A DNA stretch of 64,000 bases from Algicoccus sp048820935 (GTDB lineage Bacteria > Pseudomonadota > Gammaproteobacteria > Burkholderiales > Burkholderiaceae_B): assembly GCF_048820935.1 (NCBI RefSeq), contig NZ_JBMERD010000003.1, positions 62,001 through 126,000 on the forward strand, written 5' to 3'. The translations under genes were made by a program, and so were the position numbers. Shown in pieces: positions 27,989-37,426 of this stretch (its first letter is position 1; every line of letters starts with the position of its first letter). The notes below the pieces were generated by a model. That model was not told where the DNA came from. It made no database searches and worked only from the letters and a program-made list of their open reading frames with translations.

Positions 27989-28789
27989 TTAGGACAAACC
28001 TAACACGTCCTGCATGGTGTAAAAGCCGGTGGTCTTGTCACCCAGAAAGCGTGCGGCACGCAAACTGCCTTGTGCGTAAGTCGCACGGCTACTGGATTTG
28101 TGAGTGATTTCAATACGTTCACCAGTACCGCAAAAGAAGGCTGTGTGATCTCCCACGATGTCACCACCGCGCACCACAGAAAACCCGATGGTGCCGTCTT
28201 CGCGTTCACCGGTATGACCTTCTCTAGCCCAAGTTGCGATGTCATTCAATGGCTTGCCCCAAGCGTTAGCAATCACTTCACCCATACCCAAGGCGGTTCC
28301 GGATGGTGCATCCACTTTGTGCTTGTGGTGTGCTTCAAAGATTTCTACATCGTAGCCACTGTCTAAAATTCTGGCGGCCACATCCAACAATTTAAAGAGT
28401 ACGTTTACACCCACACTCATGTTGGGTGCAAAGACAATACCGATTGATTTTGCGGCGTCTTGAATTCGCTGCTTACCCGCTTCATCAAAACCTGTGGTGC
28501 CGATAATCATGTTGACTTTATGGGTCAGGCAAGCATCCAGATGGTTTAAAGTGCCTTCAGGACGAGTGAAGTCAATGAGGCAATCGGCTGCAGATAGATT
28601 GTCCAAATTGTCTGTCAGGATGACACCTGTTTGGATACCCAGAAAAGCACCAGCATCCTGACCTAAGGCTGGATTGCCTGCGTGTTCAAGGGCTGCAGCC
28701 AATGTGAAATGTTCGGGTTGTGCAAGTGTGGCTTCAATCAGTGCGCGGCCCATACGGCCGCTGGCACCGACAATAGCAAGTTTGATCAT
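27989..28789 (-). CDS. dapB: 4-hydroxy-tetrahydrodipicolinate reductase
   Basis: 266 residues from ATG 28789 (MIKLAIVGASGRMG). DapB makes tetrahydrodipicolinate in the diaminopimelate/lysine pathway. Seen: the NAD(P) loop GASGRMG, the FTRPEGTLNH region, the catalytic motif EAHHKHKVDAPSGTAL and C-terminal THKSSSRATYAQGSLRAA. A second ATG at 28810 overlaps the bamE stop (ATGA) and would add seven residues; the shorter form fits the family better and has GAGAA upstream. It is probably co-transcribed with bamE. Confidence 0.93.
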   Translation of the reverse strand: MIKLAIVGASGRMGRALIEATLAQPEHFTLAAALEHAGNPALGQDAGAFLGIQTGVILTDNLDNLSAADCLIDFTRPEGTLNHLDACLTHKVNMIIGTTGFDEAGKQRIQDAAKSIGIVFAPNMSVGVNVLFKLLDVAARILDSGYDVEIFEAHHKHKVDAPSGTALGMGEVIANAWGKPLNDIATWAREGHTGEREDGTIGFSVVRGGDIVGDHTAFFCGTGERIEITHKSSSRATYAQGSLRAARFLGDKTTGFYTMQDVLGLS

Positions 28790-28806
28790 TCTTTCATTCT
28801 CTTTTG

Positions 28807-29376
28807 TCATTCGAGGGGCATCGGTTTTTGGTCAGGTACACCGGGTATGGCAAAGGGTTCACTAGACGGTGTGTTTGTGAGAACTTCACTGCCTAACGAA
28901 ACACCCGGAACGATTTCAATTTCACCATCGGGTGCTTCTACACGCTCTTGATCCAATTCGACTTGAGCTTGTTCGGCTTGAGATTTCCAGACTTGTTCTT
29001 TGGCAATCTGGAAGGGCTCCATGGTTGGTTGAGGATCGCCTTCCCATGATGAAAGTAAATCGCCATCAAAGAAGACGCTAAAACGTCTGACCTCAGTTTT
29101 CCGGTTTGGATACTCATAGAAGTAGGGGTATTCCCAGCGATTGCTATGTAGAACGCTCGTTAACATGGGCGTACCCAGCGCGTAGCGGACTTGTTCGCGA
29201 GTCATTCCCTGAAAGAGCATTCCGACTTGCTGATCAGTGATCCAGTTGCCTTGTTGAGTGCCTGTCCGGTAAGGGAAACCCCATCGGTCAGAAGAACATC
29301 CTGCCGTCAGAACGGCGCAGCCCAGAACTAGGCCAGTCAGAATTCGTGTCAGGGGAGTGCGTTGACGAGACCTCAC
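28807..29376 (-). CDS. bamE: Outer-membrane assembly lipoprotein BamE (SmpA/OmlA)
   Basis: 189 residues. The signal peptide ends in lipobox LTAGC, so the mature protein is a lipoprotein. The SmpA/OmlA domain follows (GNWITDQQVGMLFQGMTREQVRYALGTP, then FYEYPNRKTEVRRFSVFFDG). BamE supports the BAM complex that inserts outer-membrane proteins. The acidic Gln/Glu tail after residue 130 is longer than in E. coli and typical for betaproteobacteria. GTG start with GAGGTG upstream. Divergent from fur, as in Bordetella and Pseudomonas. Confidence 0.92.
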   Translation of the reverse strand: MRSRQRTPLTRILTGLVLGCAVLTAGCSSDRWGFPYRTGTQQGNWITDQQVGMLFQGMTREQVRYALGTPMLTSVLHSNRWEYPYFYEYPNRKTEVRRFSVFFDGDLLSSWEGDPQPTMEPFQIAKEQVWKSQAEQAQVELDQERVEAPDGEIEIVPGVSLGSEVLTNTPSSEPFAIPGVPDQKPMPLE

Positions 29377-29457
29377 GAGTCACCTCTGTATTGTGATTTG
29401 CGTAAAACCGTTATCATAGGGCAAAAGGACACTGAACCAAATTAACTTGGAGAGAAC

Positions 29458-29895
29458 GTGAACAATGAGAACGCACAGAGCGATCTGAAAACCGTCGGTT
29501 TGAAGGCCACGTACCCTCGGCTTAAAATTCTTGACGTGTTTCGGCGCTCCGAACAACGGCACTTAAGTGCTGAGGATGTCTATCGTCTTTTGATGAACGA
29601 TAATGTGGAAATTGGTCTGGCAACGGTCTATCGGGTGCTCACTCAGTTTGAGCAAGCTGGCATTCTGACACGCAGTCAATTTGACGGCATCAAAGCAGTT
29701 TTTGAGCTCAATGATGGCGAACACCATGATCATCTGATTTGCACCAATTGTGGATTGGTTGAAGAGTTTTCTGATCCCGTGATTGAAACTCAACAGTATC
29801 AAATTGCCGAGGATCACGGTTTTGAGCTGGAAAGCCATGCCATGGTTTTATATGGCACATGCCCCGCTTGTCAGGAGCGACAAAAGCAGAAGTAA
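29458..29895 (+). CDS. fur: Ferric uptake regulator
   Basis: 145 residues from a GTG start (GGAGAG upstream; an ATG two codons later is possible). Winged helix with LKATYPRLKILDVF and LATVYRVLTQFEQAGI, then the dimerisation domain with the metal site in GEHHDHLICTNCG and a C-terminal CPAC pair. It represses iron-uptake genes with Fe(II). It is convergent with recN and divergent from bamE. A Fur-box-like site is present elsewhere at 15086-15097. Confidence 0.95.
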   Translation: MNNENAQSDLKTVGLKATYPRLKILDVFRRSEQRHLSAEDVYRLLMNDNVEIGLATVYRVLTQFEQAGILTRSQFDGIKAVFELNDGEHHDHLICTNCGLVEEFSDPVIETQQYQIAEDHGFELESHAMVLYGTCPACQERQKQK

Positions 29896-29904
29896 AAGTA
29901 TGTG

Positions 29905-29938
29905 TCTAGCTTGCACGATTTACTTCGTGCAAGCTAGA
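29905..29938. terminator. Bidirectional hairpin between fur and recN
   Basis: A perfect 14-bp stem, TCTAGCTTGCACGA (29905-29918) with TCGTGCAAGCTAGA (29925-29938), loop of six. It lies after both stop codons. The T-run is weak. Confidence 0.75.
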
Positions 29939-29944
29939 TGGACT

Positions 29945-31597
29945 TTAATTAAAGCGCGAAAGCATCTCTAACGCATGGTCACGCGTCGTTTGTGTGATTT
30001 CAACGCCACCTAATAGGCGCGCCAAGGCTTCGACACGCGCTTGCGTTGTCAGTAGGGCGTTGACTTCAGAGTACACGCCCTGATCGTCTTTTTGTTTGCT
30101 CACCATAAAGTAGTGATGCGCGCAACTGGCGACTTGCGGTAGGTGGGTCACGCACAGAACTTGTGCCTCTTGGCCGAGTTGGCGTAAAAGTTCACCGATT
30201 TTTTCTGCCACCGCGCCACTGACACCTACGTCAATTTCATCAAAAATCATGGTGCCAACCGCATTGGCTTGGCTCGCTAGAACCGAAAGTGCCAGACTAA
30301 TTCGAGACAATTCACCCCCTGAAGCGACTTTGTTCATAGGTGCAGGGGTGGCTTTGTCGTGACCTGCGACTTTCAGTTGAATCCGGTCTGCGCCATACGC
30401 ACCCGGTGTGGTGGGCTCAATTTCAATTAAAAACCGACCTTCGGGCATGCCAAGCTCACGAATCATCCGAGTCACTGATGTTTGCAAGGTTTTAGCGGCT
30501 TTTTGACGGCCTGCGGTGAGTTGGGTCGCCTGTGTGGTGTACGCCTTTTGTGCGTCGTCTAAGCGTGCTTCTAGTTGATCCAGATCTTGTGATTGCGCGA
30601 GTTCGTCAAGTGCCTGTTGATACGTTAGAAGTTGCTCTGGGAGCATTTCGGGCTCGCAACGATGTCTTCTGGCTGCATCAAACAGAGCGCGCATACGGCT
30701 TTCAGTTTGCGCCAGAAATTCCGGATCCAGGTCGAGTGCATCCAGATAACGCGAAAGGTCTGAGCGAGCTTCGCGCAAGCTAATACTGGCAGAATCCAGT
30801 GAGTTGACTAACTCCGAGAGGCTTGCGTCATGGCGCACCAAGTTCGACAGTTGCCCTAAAGCTTGATCGACGAGTTTTTGAGCACCGCTCTGTTCATCTT
30901 CGATGAGTTGGAGAGCCAGTTGCGCACCATCGAGTAAGGCCTGTCCATTGGAAAGACGAGCTTGTGCATCACTGATTTGTTGCCATTCGCCCGTTTGAAT
31001 GGACAGCTGCTGTAAATCCTCGATTTGTTGCGTGAGGTTCTTTCTTTTTTCTTCGTTTTGGCTCTGATCTTGCATGGCGCGCTCGAGTAAACGTTGCGCT
31101 GCCTGCCACTGCTGCCAATGGGTGGAAACCTCGTCACGCAATCCGATCAGGTTCGCGAACTCATCAATCATGTCACGTTGATTGTCTGGTTGCAGGAGTC
31201 GTTGATGCGCGTGTTGACCATGGATGTCGACAAGGCGTTCGCCAAGTTCACGCAGTTGACTGATGGTCGTGGGGGTGCCGTTGATGTAGGCCCGACTTTT
31301 ACCTTGTTCATCGAGCACCCGACGTAAAACTAAAACCTCGTCACCTTCTAGATCCAGACTGCTTAACCAGTCATTAATCTCGGGTGAGCTGTCAAATACC
31401 GCGGTGACTTGGGCTTTAGATGCACCAGGTCGAATTACACTGGTACTTGCGCGTGCACCAAGGATGAGACTGAGAGCATCGACCAGAATGGATTTACCGG
31501 CACCCGTTTCACCTGTCAGAACTGACAAGCCCGTCTCAAAGGACAGCGTGAGTTCCCGGACTATCACAAAGTCTTGTATGGACAGTTCACGCAGCAT
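29945..31597 (-). CDS. recN: DNA repair protein RecN
   Basis: 550 residues. SMC-like ATPase of double-strand-break repair: Walker A GETGAGKSIL near residue 31, an interrupted coiled coil (about 150-360), the signature ASGGELSRISLAL and Walker B MIFDEIDVGVSG. The start ATG lies four bases after the nadK stop, so nadK-recN form an operon. No LexA box was recognised upstream. Confidence 0.95.
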   Translation of the reverse strand: MLRELSIQDFVIVRELTLSFETGLSVLTGETGAGKSILVDALSLILGARASTSVIRPGASKAQVTAVFDSSPEINDWLSSLDLEGDEVLVLRRVLDEQGKSRAYINGTPTTISQLRELGERLVDIHGQHAHQRLLQPDNQRDMIDEFANLIGLRDEVSTHWQQWQAAQRLLERAMQDQSQNEEKRKNLTQQIEDLQQLSIQTGEWQQISDAQARLSNGQALLDGAQLALQLIEDEQSGAQKLVDQALGQLSNLVRHDASLSELVNSLDSASISLREARSDLSRYLDALDLDPEFLAQTESRMRALFDAARRHRCEPEMLPEQLLTYQQALDELAQSQDLDQLEARLDDAQKAYTTQATQLTAGRQKAAKTLQTSVTRMIRELGMPEGRFLIEIEPTTPGAYGADRIQLKVAGHDKATPAPMNKVASGGELSRISLALSVLASQANAVGTMIFDEIDVGVSGAVAEKIGELLRQLGQEAQVLCVTHLPQVASCAHHYFMVSKQKDDQGVYSEVNALLTTQARVEALARLLGGVEITQTTRDHALEMLSRFN

Positions 31598-31601
31598 GAT
31601 C

Positions 31602-32501
31602 TTATTCCTCTTCGTTGCCAGTGGCTGGCAGTCGATTCCAATCGAGTTTTTTGCGCAATGTGGTAAAGAAACTGTAGCCGTGCGGATGAATAAATTTCAC
31701 TTCACTTTCGGCGCGTTGCACCTGGATTTGGTCACCTAATTGCAAGTCAGACCAGGTTTGCATGTCGAAGTGCACACTGGCTCCCGTGTCGGTGCGACTC
31801 ATGGCGAGTACAGTGAGCGTCACCTGGCTAGTATCAGGCAGCACAATAGGTCGATTGGAGAGCGTTTGTGGCGCAACGGGTACGAGTAGGAGCGCGCGAA
31901 TAGACGGATGGAGAATCGGCCCCATGGCGGACAGTGCGTAGGCCGTGGAGCCAGTTGGACTGGAGACGATCAGACCGTCGGCTCGAACGGTAAACATGAA
32001 GTGGTTATCCACATCAGCCTGAACTTCAATCATGCCGCCACGCCCAGCACGGTTTAGAACGACATCATTTAAAGCCGTGGCTTGATATAGGCACTGTCCA
32101 TCCCGAATGATCTTGCCTTCTAGCAGGAGTCTGGATTCGATTTCGTATTGTCCGCTTAGTAAATTATGGATGGCGGTACTCGTATGTTGAAGTGGAATGT
32201 CGGTGATAAAGCCCAAGCGTCCATGGTTAATTCCCGCAACGGGTACACCGCTTGGTGCAAGGTTTCGGGCCGCGGCTAGCATCGTGCCATCACCACCCAG
32301 CACAATCGCCAGATCGGCGCGCAATCCGATTTCTTCGTAACTGGCAACTGGATAAGCCGTTAAATCTGTGTTTTTAGCGGTTTCACGCTCAATCAAGATC
32401 GTGCGTCCAGCCGCTTCGATTTGCTGTGCCAGCGCATGCAAATGCGCAGCCAGCTTTGAGTCTTGATATCGTCCGATCAGCGCAACAGTACGAATTTCCA
32501 T
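31602..32501 (-). CDS. nadK: NAD kinase
   Basis: 299 residues from the ATG at 32501 (MEIRTVALIGRYQ). It phosphorylates NAD to NADP. Seen: the catalytic GGDGTML motif, INHGRLGFITDI, the NAD-binding loop ADGLIVSSPTGSTAY with its conserved Ser/Thr residues, and SNRPIVLP. It is divergent from hrcA (69 bases between starts), the arrangement usual in betaproteobacteria, and is followed closely by recN. Confidence 0.95.
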   Translation of the reverse strand: MEIRTVALIGRYQDSKLAAHLHALAQQIEAAGRTILIERETAKNTDLTAYPVASYEEIGLRADLAIVLGGDGTMLAAARNLAPSGVPVAGINHGRLGFITDIPLQHTSTAIHNLLSGQYEIESRLLLEGKIIRDGQCLYQATALNDVVLNRAGRGGMIEVQADVDNHFMFTVRADGLIVSSPTGSTAYALSAMGPILHPSIRALLLVPVAPQTLSNRPIVLPDTSQVTLTVLAMSRTDTGASVHFDMQTWSDLQLGDQIQVQRAESEVKFIHPHGYSFFTTLRKKLDWNRLPATGNEEE

Positions 32502-32570
32502 ACGAACCTTGTGGTAACAATGAGTCTCTAGCGTGATTATAGAGAGTAGAGCGGTACAATCTGAAGTGAT

Positions 32571-33587
32571 ATGGATGATCGTGCACATACGCTACTAAAA
32601 GCGCTCATTGAAAAATACATCGCTGAAGGCCAGCCGGTGGGCTCGCGTGCGCTCTCAAAAGTCTTTGATTTGTCAGCCGCCACGATTCGTAATGTCATGG
32701 CGGATCTGGAAAGCGCAGGGTTGATCGCCAGTCCACACACCTCGGCCGGACGGATTCCAACGCCTCGTGGCTATCGTTTGTTTGTCGATAGCATGCTGGC
32801 GTCGCAGCCTTTCGAATGGAGCCCTACGGAGGCGCTTTCTGAAAGCTTGCCTTCGACCGATCCGGCACAAGCAGTGGCTGCAGCCGCTTCCTTATTGTCG
32901 AATATGACGCAGTTCGCCGGTGTCGTATTAGCACCACGGCGCTCACAAGTGTTTCAACAAATTGAGTTTATAAGCCTGTCACCACGTCGCATTCTGTTGG
33001 TTATTGTGACCCCCGATGGTGATGTGCAAAACCGGATTCTGTTGATGTCTCGCGACTATTCTGGTGCTGAGCTCACGCAGGCGAGTAATTTCTTTAATCA
33101 CCACTTTAGCGGCATGGAGTTTGCACAGGTGCGAGACTCCATGCAGCAAGAGTTACGTCAGTTGCGTGAAGACTTATCACGCTTGATGCTCGCCGCTGTC
33201 GAGGCAGGTTCTCAAGAGCCTGATGATGCGCAGTCGGTGGTCATTTCGGGTGAGCGTCGTTTGCTGGATGTGAGTGATTTGTCTTCTGATTTGGAACGTT
33301 TGCGTCGCACGTTCTCTGTGTTTGAGCAAAAGACCGAATTGCTTCGATTACTCGATGCCAGTCGTTTGGCACAGGGCGTCAAAATCTATATCGGTGGTGA
33401 ATCGAGTTTGGTGCCTTCTGAGGACTTATCGGTTGTCACCGCACCTTATGGGGTCAACGGTCAGATTGTCGGTACGCTCGGGGTCATCGGCCCAACCCGT
33501 ATGGCTTATGAGCGCGTGATTCCCATTGTTGATATTACGTCTCGTTTGCTCTCCAATGCACTTAGTCAGCATTCAATCGCACGTTAA
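32571..33587 (+). CDS. hrcA: Heat-inducible transcription repressor HrcA
   Basis: 338 residues. N-terminal winged helix (AEGQPVGSRALSKVFDLSAATIRNVMADLESAGLI, seen in parts) and the GAF-like domain with IGGESSL and TAPYGVNGQIVGTLGVIGPTRM. HrcA represses heat-shock genes through CIRCE elements with GroEL as sensor. No CIRCE repeat is visible upstream of hrcA, grpE or dnaK in this window; those have sigma-32 promoters, so its target (probably groESL) lies elsewhere. Confidence 0.94.
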   Translation: MDDRAHTLLKALIEKYIAEGQPVGSRALSKVFDLSAATIRNVMADLESAGLIASPHTSAGRIPTPRGYRLFVDSMLASQPFEWSPTEALSESLPSTDPAQAVAAAASLLSNMTQFAGVVLAPRRSQVFQQIEFISLSPRRILLVIVTPDGDVQNRILLMSRDYSGAELTQASNFFNHHFSGMEFAQVRDSMQQELRQLREDLSRLMLAAVEAGSQEPDDAQSVVISGERRLLDVSDLSSDLERLRRTFSVFEQKTELLRLLDASRLAQGVKIYIGGESSLVPSEDLSVVTAPYGVNGQIVGTLGVIGPTRMAYERVIPIVDITSRLLSNALSQHSIAR

Positions 33588-33646
33588 ATAGGATCGATGT
33601 ACGCATTCATGTTGAGTGGCGTGTCGTATCCGTCTAGAGGTTGGTT

Positions 33647-34708
33647 GTGTCAGAAATTTTTCATCAAGAACCCGCTTCGGGAGCCTGTTATACCGTAGAA
33701 GCTGCGCCGATTGGTGTGCTCGTTGTTAATTTGGGGACGCCAGATCAGCCGACCGCCTCGGCGATCCGACGTTATTTGCGAGAGTTTTTACTCGACCCCC
33801 GAGTCGTTGAAATTCCAAAGCTTCTCTGGTGGCCTATTTTGAATGGCCCTGTCCTTACATTTCGACCTGGCAAACTCGTTGATCGCTATGCGGGTATCTG
33901 GTTAGAAGAGGGTTCACCTTTGTTGGTGCACACCTGTCGGCAAGCACAAGGCGCAGCACAACGTTTGCGTGAAAAAGGGTATTCGGTCGTGGTGGAAGTC
34001 GGGATGCGCTATGGCAATCCCAGTCTTGAACACGCGTGGAAGAAGTTGTTAGATCAAGGCTGTGAGCGAATTTTTACCGTCATGTTGTATCCCCAATATG
34101 CAGCCAGCACCACGGCGACTGCTGTGGATGCGATTACGCGCCTAGCCAGTCGTGAGCGCAATCAGCCCGAGATGCGTTTTATTAAGCAGTTTGCAGATTT
34201 TGAGCCGTATATTGAGGCGATGGCACAAAAGGTTGAGACCAGCTGGGTGCAAGATGGTCGTCCTGAGTGTTTGGTCATGAGCTTTCATGGACTGCCTAAA
34301 CGCAGTGTGGAGTTGGGTGATCCCTATGAAAAAGATTGTTATGTCACTGCGCACGCTTTAGCTAAACGTCTTGGATTAGCCCAAGAAAACTATCGCGTCA
34401 CGTTCCAAAGCCGTTTTGGTCCGAGTCAATGGCTAGAGCCCTATACCGAGCCGACTTTAATTGAAATGGCCAAGTCAGGTGTATCGTCTGTCGATGTGAT
34501 CTGTCCTGGGTTTTTGGCGGACTGTCTTGAAACTGTGGAAGAAATTGCGATCGAATGTCGTGATGCTTTTCTGAACGCTGGGGGCAAGCAGTTCCGCTTT
34601 ATCCCTTGTTTGAATGATGATCCACTCTGGGTTGAAGGTCTCACAGCGTTGATTCAGCAGCATATTCAGGGCTGGCCGGGTGTTCCTATCCCAACTGAGT
34701 GTGCCTAA
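33647..34708 (+). CDS. hemH: Ferrochelatase
   Basis: 353 residues from the GTG at 33647, which has AGAGG seven bases upstream; a TTG at 33641 would add two residues. It inserts Fe(II) into protoporphyrin IX. Seen: VNLGTPDQPTASAIRRYLREFL, the catalytic His in MSFHGLPKRSV, QSRFGPSQWLEPYT, the acidic TVEEIAIEC segment and CLND near the C-terminus. It lies between hrcA and grpE, a position typical for Alcaligenaceae and Burkholderiaceae. Confidence 0.94.
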   Translation: MSEIFHQEPASGACYTVEAAPIGVLVVNLGTPDQPTASAIRRYLREFLLDPRVVEIPKLLWWPILNGPVLTFRPGKLVDRYAGIWLEEGSPLLVHTCRQAQGAAQRLREKGYSVVVEVGMRYGNPSLEHAWKKLLDQGCERIFTVMLYPQYAASTTATAVDAITRLASRERNQPEMRFIKQFADFEPYIEAMAQKVETSWVQDGRPECLVMSFHGLPKRSVELGDPYEKDCYVTAHALAKRLGLAQENYRVTFQSRFGPSQWLEPYTEPTLIEMAKSGVSSVDVICPGFLADCLETVEEIAIECRDAFLNAGGKQFRFIPCLNDDPLWVEGLTALIQQHIQGWPGVPIPTECA

Positions 34709-34740
34709 AAAGAAAACTGAAAAATCATTTTGCCTAGACG

Positions 34741-34768
34741 CTTGAAATACCAAAACCCATCCCCATAT
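34741..34768 (+). promoter_or_regulatory. Sigma-32 heat-shock promoter of grpE
   Basis: CTTGAAA (34741-34747) and CCCCATAT (34761-34768) with a 13-base spacer match the RpoH consensus CTTGAA-N(11-16)-CCCCATnT almost perfectly. It lies 37 bases upstream of the grpE start. Confidence 0.88.
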
Positions 34769-34804
34769 TGTTGAATATCGACTATTTTTCTGGAGAATAC
34801 GCGA

Positions 34805-35368
34805 ATGACTTCGCAACATGATGCCAACTCACCACAGGATCCCAATGTCCCACAGGATGCGTTTGATCAAAATGATCAGGTGCAGGATGCAGATGGTTTG
34901 CTGCAAGACGAAGACGTTGTTTTGTCAGATCAAATTCAGGAGTTAGAGGCGCAACTGGCCGAAGCGAAAGACATGGCTTTGCGTGCGCACGCTGAATCAG
35001 AAAACATTCGTCGTCGTTCGCAAGAAGAAGTAGCTAAAACACGTAAGTTTGCCATTGAATCTTTTGCTGAGAGCTTAGTGCCGGTGCGTGACAGCCTTGA
35101 GGCTGCATTGGCGCAAAAAGAACAGACCCTAGAGTCTTTGGTTGAAGGTGTTGAAACAACACTCAAACAATTGAATGGGGCTTTTGAGCGCCATCACTTA
35201 AAAGAAATCGCCCCCGAAGTGGGTGACCGTTTTGATCCGCATCTGCATCAAGCGATTGCCAGTGTGCCTGCAGAACAGCCTTCAAACACTGTCGTGACCG
35301 TATTGCAAAAGGGCTATCTCATCACCGATCGGGTCCTCAGACCTGCTTTGGTGACGGTTGCCAGCTAA
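34805..35368 (+). CDS. grpE: Nucleotide exchange factor GrpE
   Basis: 187 residues. It releases ADP from DnaK. An acidic, Gln/Asp-rich N-terminal tail (1-45) is followed by the long helix (ELEAQLAEAKDMALRAHAESENIRRR) and the beta-domain with FDPHLHQAIASVP and VLQKGYLITDRVLRPALV. A GGAG ribosome site precedes the ATG, and its own sigma-32 promoter is just upstream. Confidence 0.95.
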   Translation: MTSQHDANSPQDPNVPQDAFDQNDQVQDADGLLQDEDVVLSDQIQELEAQLAEAKDMALRAHAESENIRRRSQEEVAKTRKFAIESFAESLVPVRDSLEAALAQKEQTLESLVEGVETTLKQLNGAFERHHLKEIAPEVGDRFDPHLHQAIASVPAEQPSNTVVTVLQKGYLITDRVLRPALVTVAS

Positions 35369-35396
35369 AGTTTTTTGCGGATTTGGAAGAACAGGG

Positions 35397-35424
35397 CTTG
35401 AAATCTGAAAAATCATCCCCATCT
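35397..35424 (+). promoter_or_regulatory. Sigma-32 heat-shock promoter of dnaK
   Basis: CTTGAAA (35397-35403) and CCCCATCT (35417-35424) with the same 13-base spacer as the grpE promoter. It allows dnaK to be induced independently of grpE. Confidence 0.88.
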
Positions 35425-35476
35425 GCTAGTTATCTGAATTTAACGAATTGAAATCACATACGTGACGGAGTCTCGA

Positions 35477-37402
35477 ATGAGTAAAATTATTGGAATTGAC
35501 CTGGGAACCACCAACAGTTGCGTCTCAATTGTTGATGGCGATCAGACAAGAATTATTGAAAACGCGGAAGGTGCGCGTACAACACCTTCGATCGTGGCCT
35601 ATCAGGACGATGGTGAGATTTTGGTGGGTGCACCGGCTAAACGCCAGGCAGTAACTAACCCTAAAAATACTTTGTACGCAGTCAAGCGTTTGATCGGTCG
35701 TCGTTTTAACGAAAAAGCCGTTCAGAAAGACATCGAGTTGATGCCTTATGCCATCGTTGAAGCAGAAAACGGTGACGCATGGGTTGAGGCTCAAGGCAAG
35801 AAAATGGCGCCTGCACAGGTGTCTGCAGACGTTTTGCGTAAAATGAAAAAAACGGCTGAAGACTATCTGGGTGAGCCAGTCACTGAAGCAGTGATTACAG
35901 TGCCTGCTTACTTTAACGACAGTCAGCGTCAGGCCACCAAAGATGCAGGTCGTATCGCTGGTTTGGATGTGAAGCGCATCATCAACGAACCGACGGCTGC
36001 TGCTTTGGCTTTTGGGATGGACAAGTCCGAGAAGGGCGATCGCAAGATTGTGGTCTATGACTTGGGTGGTGGTACGTTTGACGTGTCCATCATCGAAATC
36101 GCAGACGTTGACGGCGAGAAGCAGTTTGAAGTGCTGTCGACCAACGGTGATACGTTCCTCGGTGGTGAAGACTTTGACCAGCGCATCATTGACTACGTGA
36201 TTGACGAGTTCAAGAAAGAGCAAGGTGTGGATCTGTCGAAAGACGTGCTGGCTCTGCAGCGCTTGAAAGAAGCCGCAGAAAAAGCCAAGATCGAACTGTC
36301 TTCAACTCAGCAGACCGAATTGAACCTGCCCTATATTACGGCCGATGCATCAGGTCCAAAGCACTTGAACCTGAAAATCACACGCGCCAAGTTGGAATCA
36401 TTGGTTGAGGATTTGATTGATCGCACTATTGAGCCTTGCCGTATTGCCATCAAAGACGCCGGTATCAAAGCCAGCGAAATTGATGACGTGATTCTGGTCG
36501 GTGGTATGACGCGTATGCCGATGGTTCAAGAGAAAGTCAAAGCGTTCTTTGGTAAAGAGCCACGTAAAGACGTGAACCCAGATGAAGCGGTAGCCGCAGG
36601 TGCTGCCATTCAAGGTTCGGTGCTTTCGGGTGACCGTAAAGACGTGTTGTTGTTGGACGTGACACCTTTGTCGCTCGGTATTGAAACACTGGGTGGCGTG
36701 ATGACGAAGATGATCACTAAAAACACCACGATCCCAACACGTTACGCACAGACGTTCTCAACGGCCGATGACAATCAGCCAGCTGTGACCATTAAAGTGT
36801 TCCAAGGTGAACGTGAAATTGCATCTGGTAACAAGCTGCTGGGTGAGTTCAACTTGGAAGGTATCGCACCGGCACCGCGTGGTACACCACAGATTGAAGT
36901 GACGTTTGACATTGATGCGAACGGAATTGTGCACGTCTCTGCCAAAGATAAAGCCACTGGCAAAGAGAACAAGATCACAATTCAGGCAAACTCGGGTCTG
37001 ACTGAAGCAGAAATCGAGCGCATGGTGAAGGATGCCGAAGCGAACCAGGCAGAAGACCATCGCTTGGCAGAACTGGCTCAGAGTCGTAACACAGCCGATG
37101 CGCTGGTGCACAGCACACAGAAGTCATTGACTGAATACGGCGATAAGCTGGAAGCTGCAGAGAAAGAAGCGATTGAAGCTGCCATCACAGAGCTTGAGCA
37201 AGCGCTTAAGGATAATGCCGACAAAGAAGAGTTGGATGGTAAAACTGAGAAGCTCGCAACCGCTGCTCAGAAACTCGGCGAAAAGATGTATGCCGATATG
37301 CAACAGCAGGAAGGTCAAGCGCAAGGTGATGCGGGCCAAGCTGCACAGGATGACGATGTTGTGGATGCTGACTTTACCGAAGTCAAGCGTGACGACAAGT
37401 AA
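35477..37402 (+). CDS. dnaK: Chaperone DnaK (Hsp70)
   Basis: 641 residues from the ATG at 35477 (MSKIIGIDLGTTNSCV), with GGAG at a proper distance; an upstream GTG in frame is not needed. ATPase domain motifs: DLGTTNSCV, NEPTAAALAFG, VYDLGGGTFDVSI, VGGMTRMP. Substrate domain starts after DVTPLSLGIETLGG; the C-terminal lid ends in a Gln/Ala linker and DADFTEVKRDDK, near the EEVD-like end of proteobacterial DnaK. Third-position use is biased as in highly expressed genes. Confidence 0.97.
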   Translation: MSKIIGIDLGTTNSCVSIVDGDQTRIIENAEGARTTPSIVAYQDDGEILVGAPAKRQAVTNPKNTLYAVKRLIGRRFNEKAVQKDIELMPYAIVEAENGDAWVEAQGKKMAPAQVSADVLRKMKKTAEDYLGEPVTEAVITVPAYFNDSQRQATKDAGRIAGLDVKRIINEPTAAALAFGMDKSEKGDRKIVVYDLGGGTFDVSIIEIADVDGEKQFEVLSTNGDTFLGGEDFDQRIIDYVIDEFKKEQGVDLSKDVLALQRLKEAAEKAKIELSSTQQTELNLPYITADASGPKHLNLKITRAKLESLVEDLIDRTIEPCRIAIKDAGIKASEIDDVILVGGMTRMPMVQEKVKAFFGKEPRKDVNPDEAVAAGAAIQGSVLSGDRKDVLLLDVTPLSLGIETLGGVMTKMITKNTTIPTRYAQTFSTADDNQPAVTIKVFQGEREIASGNKLLGEFNLEGIAPAPRGTPQIEVTFDIDANGIVHVSAKDKATGKENKITIQANSGLTEAEIERMVKDAEANQAEDHRLAELAQSRNTADALVHSTQKSLTEYGDKLEAAEKEAIEAAITELEQALKDNADKEELDGKTEKLATAAQKLGEKMYADMQQQEGQAQGDAGQAAQDDDVVDADFTEVKRDDK

Positions 37403-37426
37403 TTCCTGAATTGTTAAGTTGTGCGA

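Noticed and set aside
32502..32570. CIRCE operator at hrcA
   Set aside because: No TTAGCACTC/GAGTGCTAA-like inverted repeat is present in the nadK-hrcA gap or before grpE and dnaK.
35525..36223. Long open frame on the strand opposite dnaK
   Set aside because: It is a shadow of the strongly biased dnaK codons, with no family similarity and no ribosome site.
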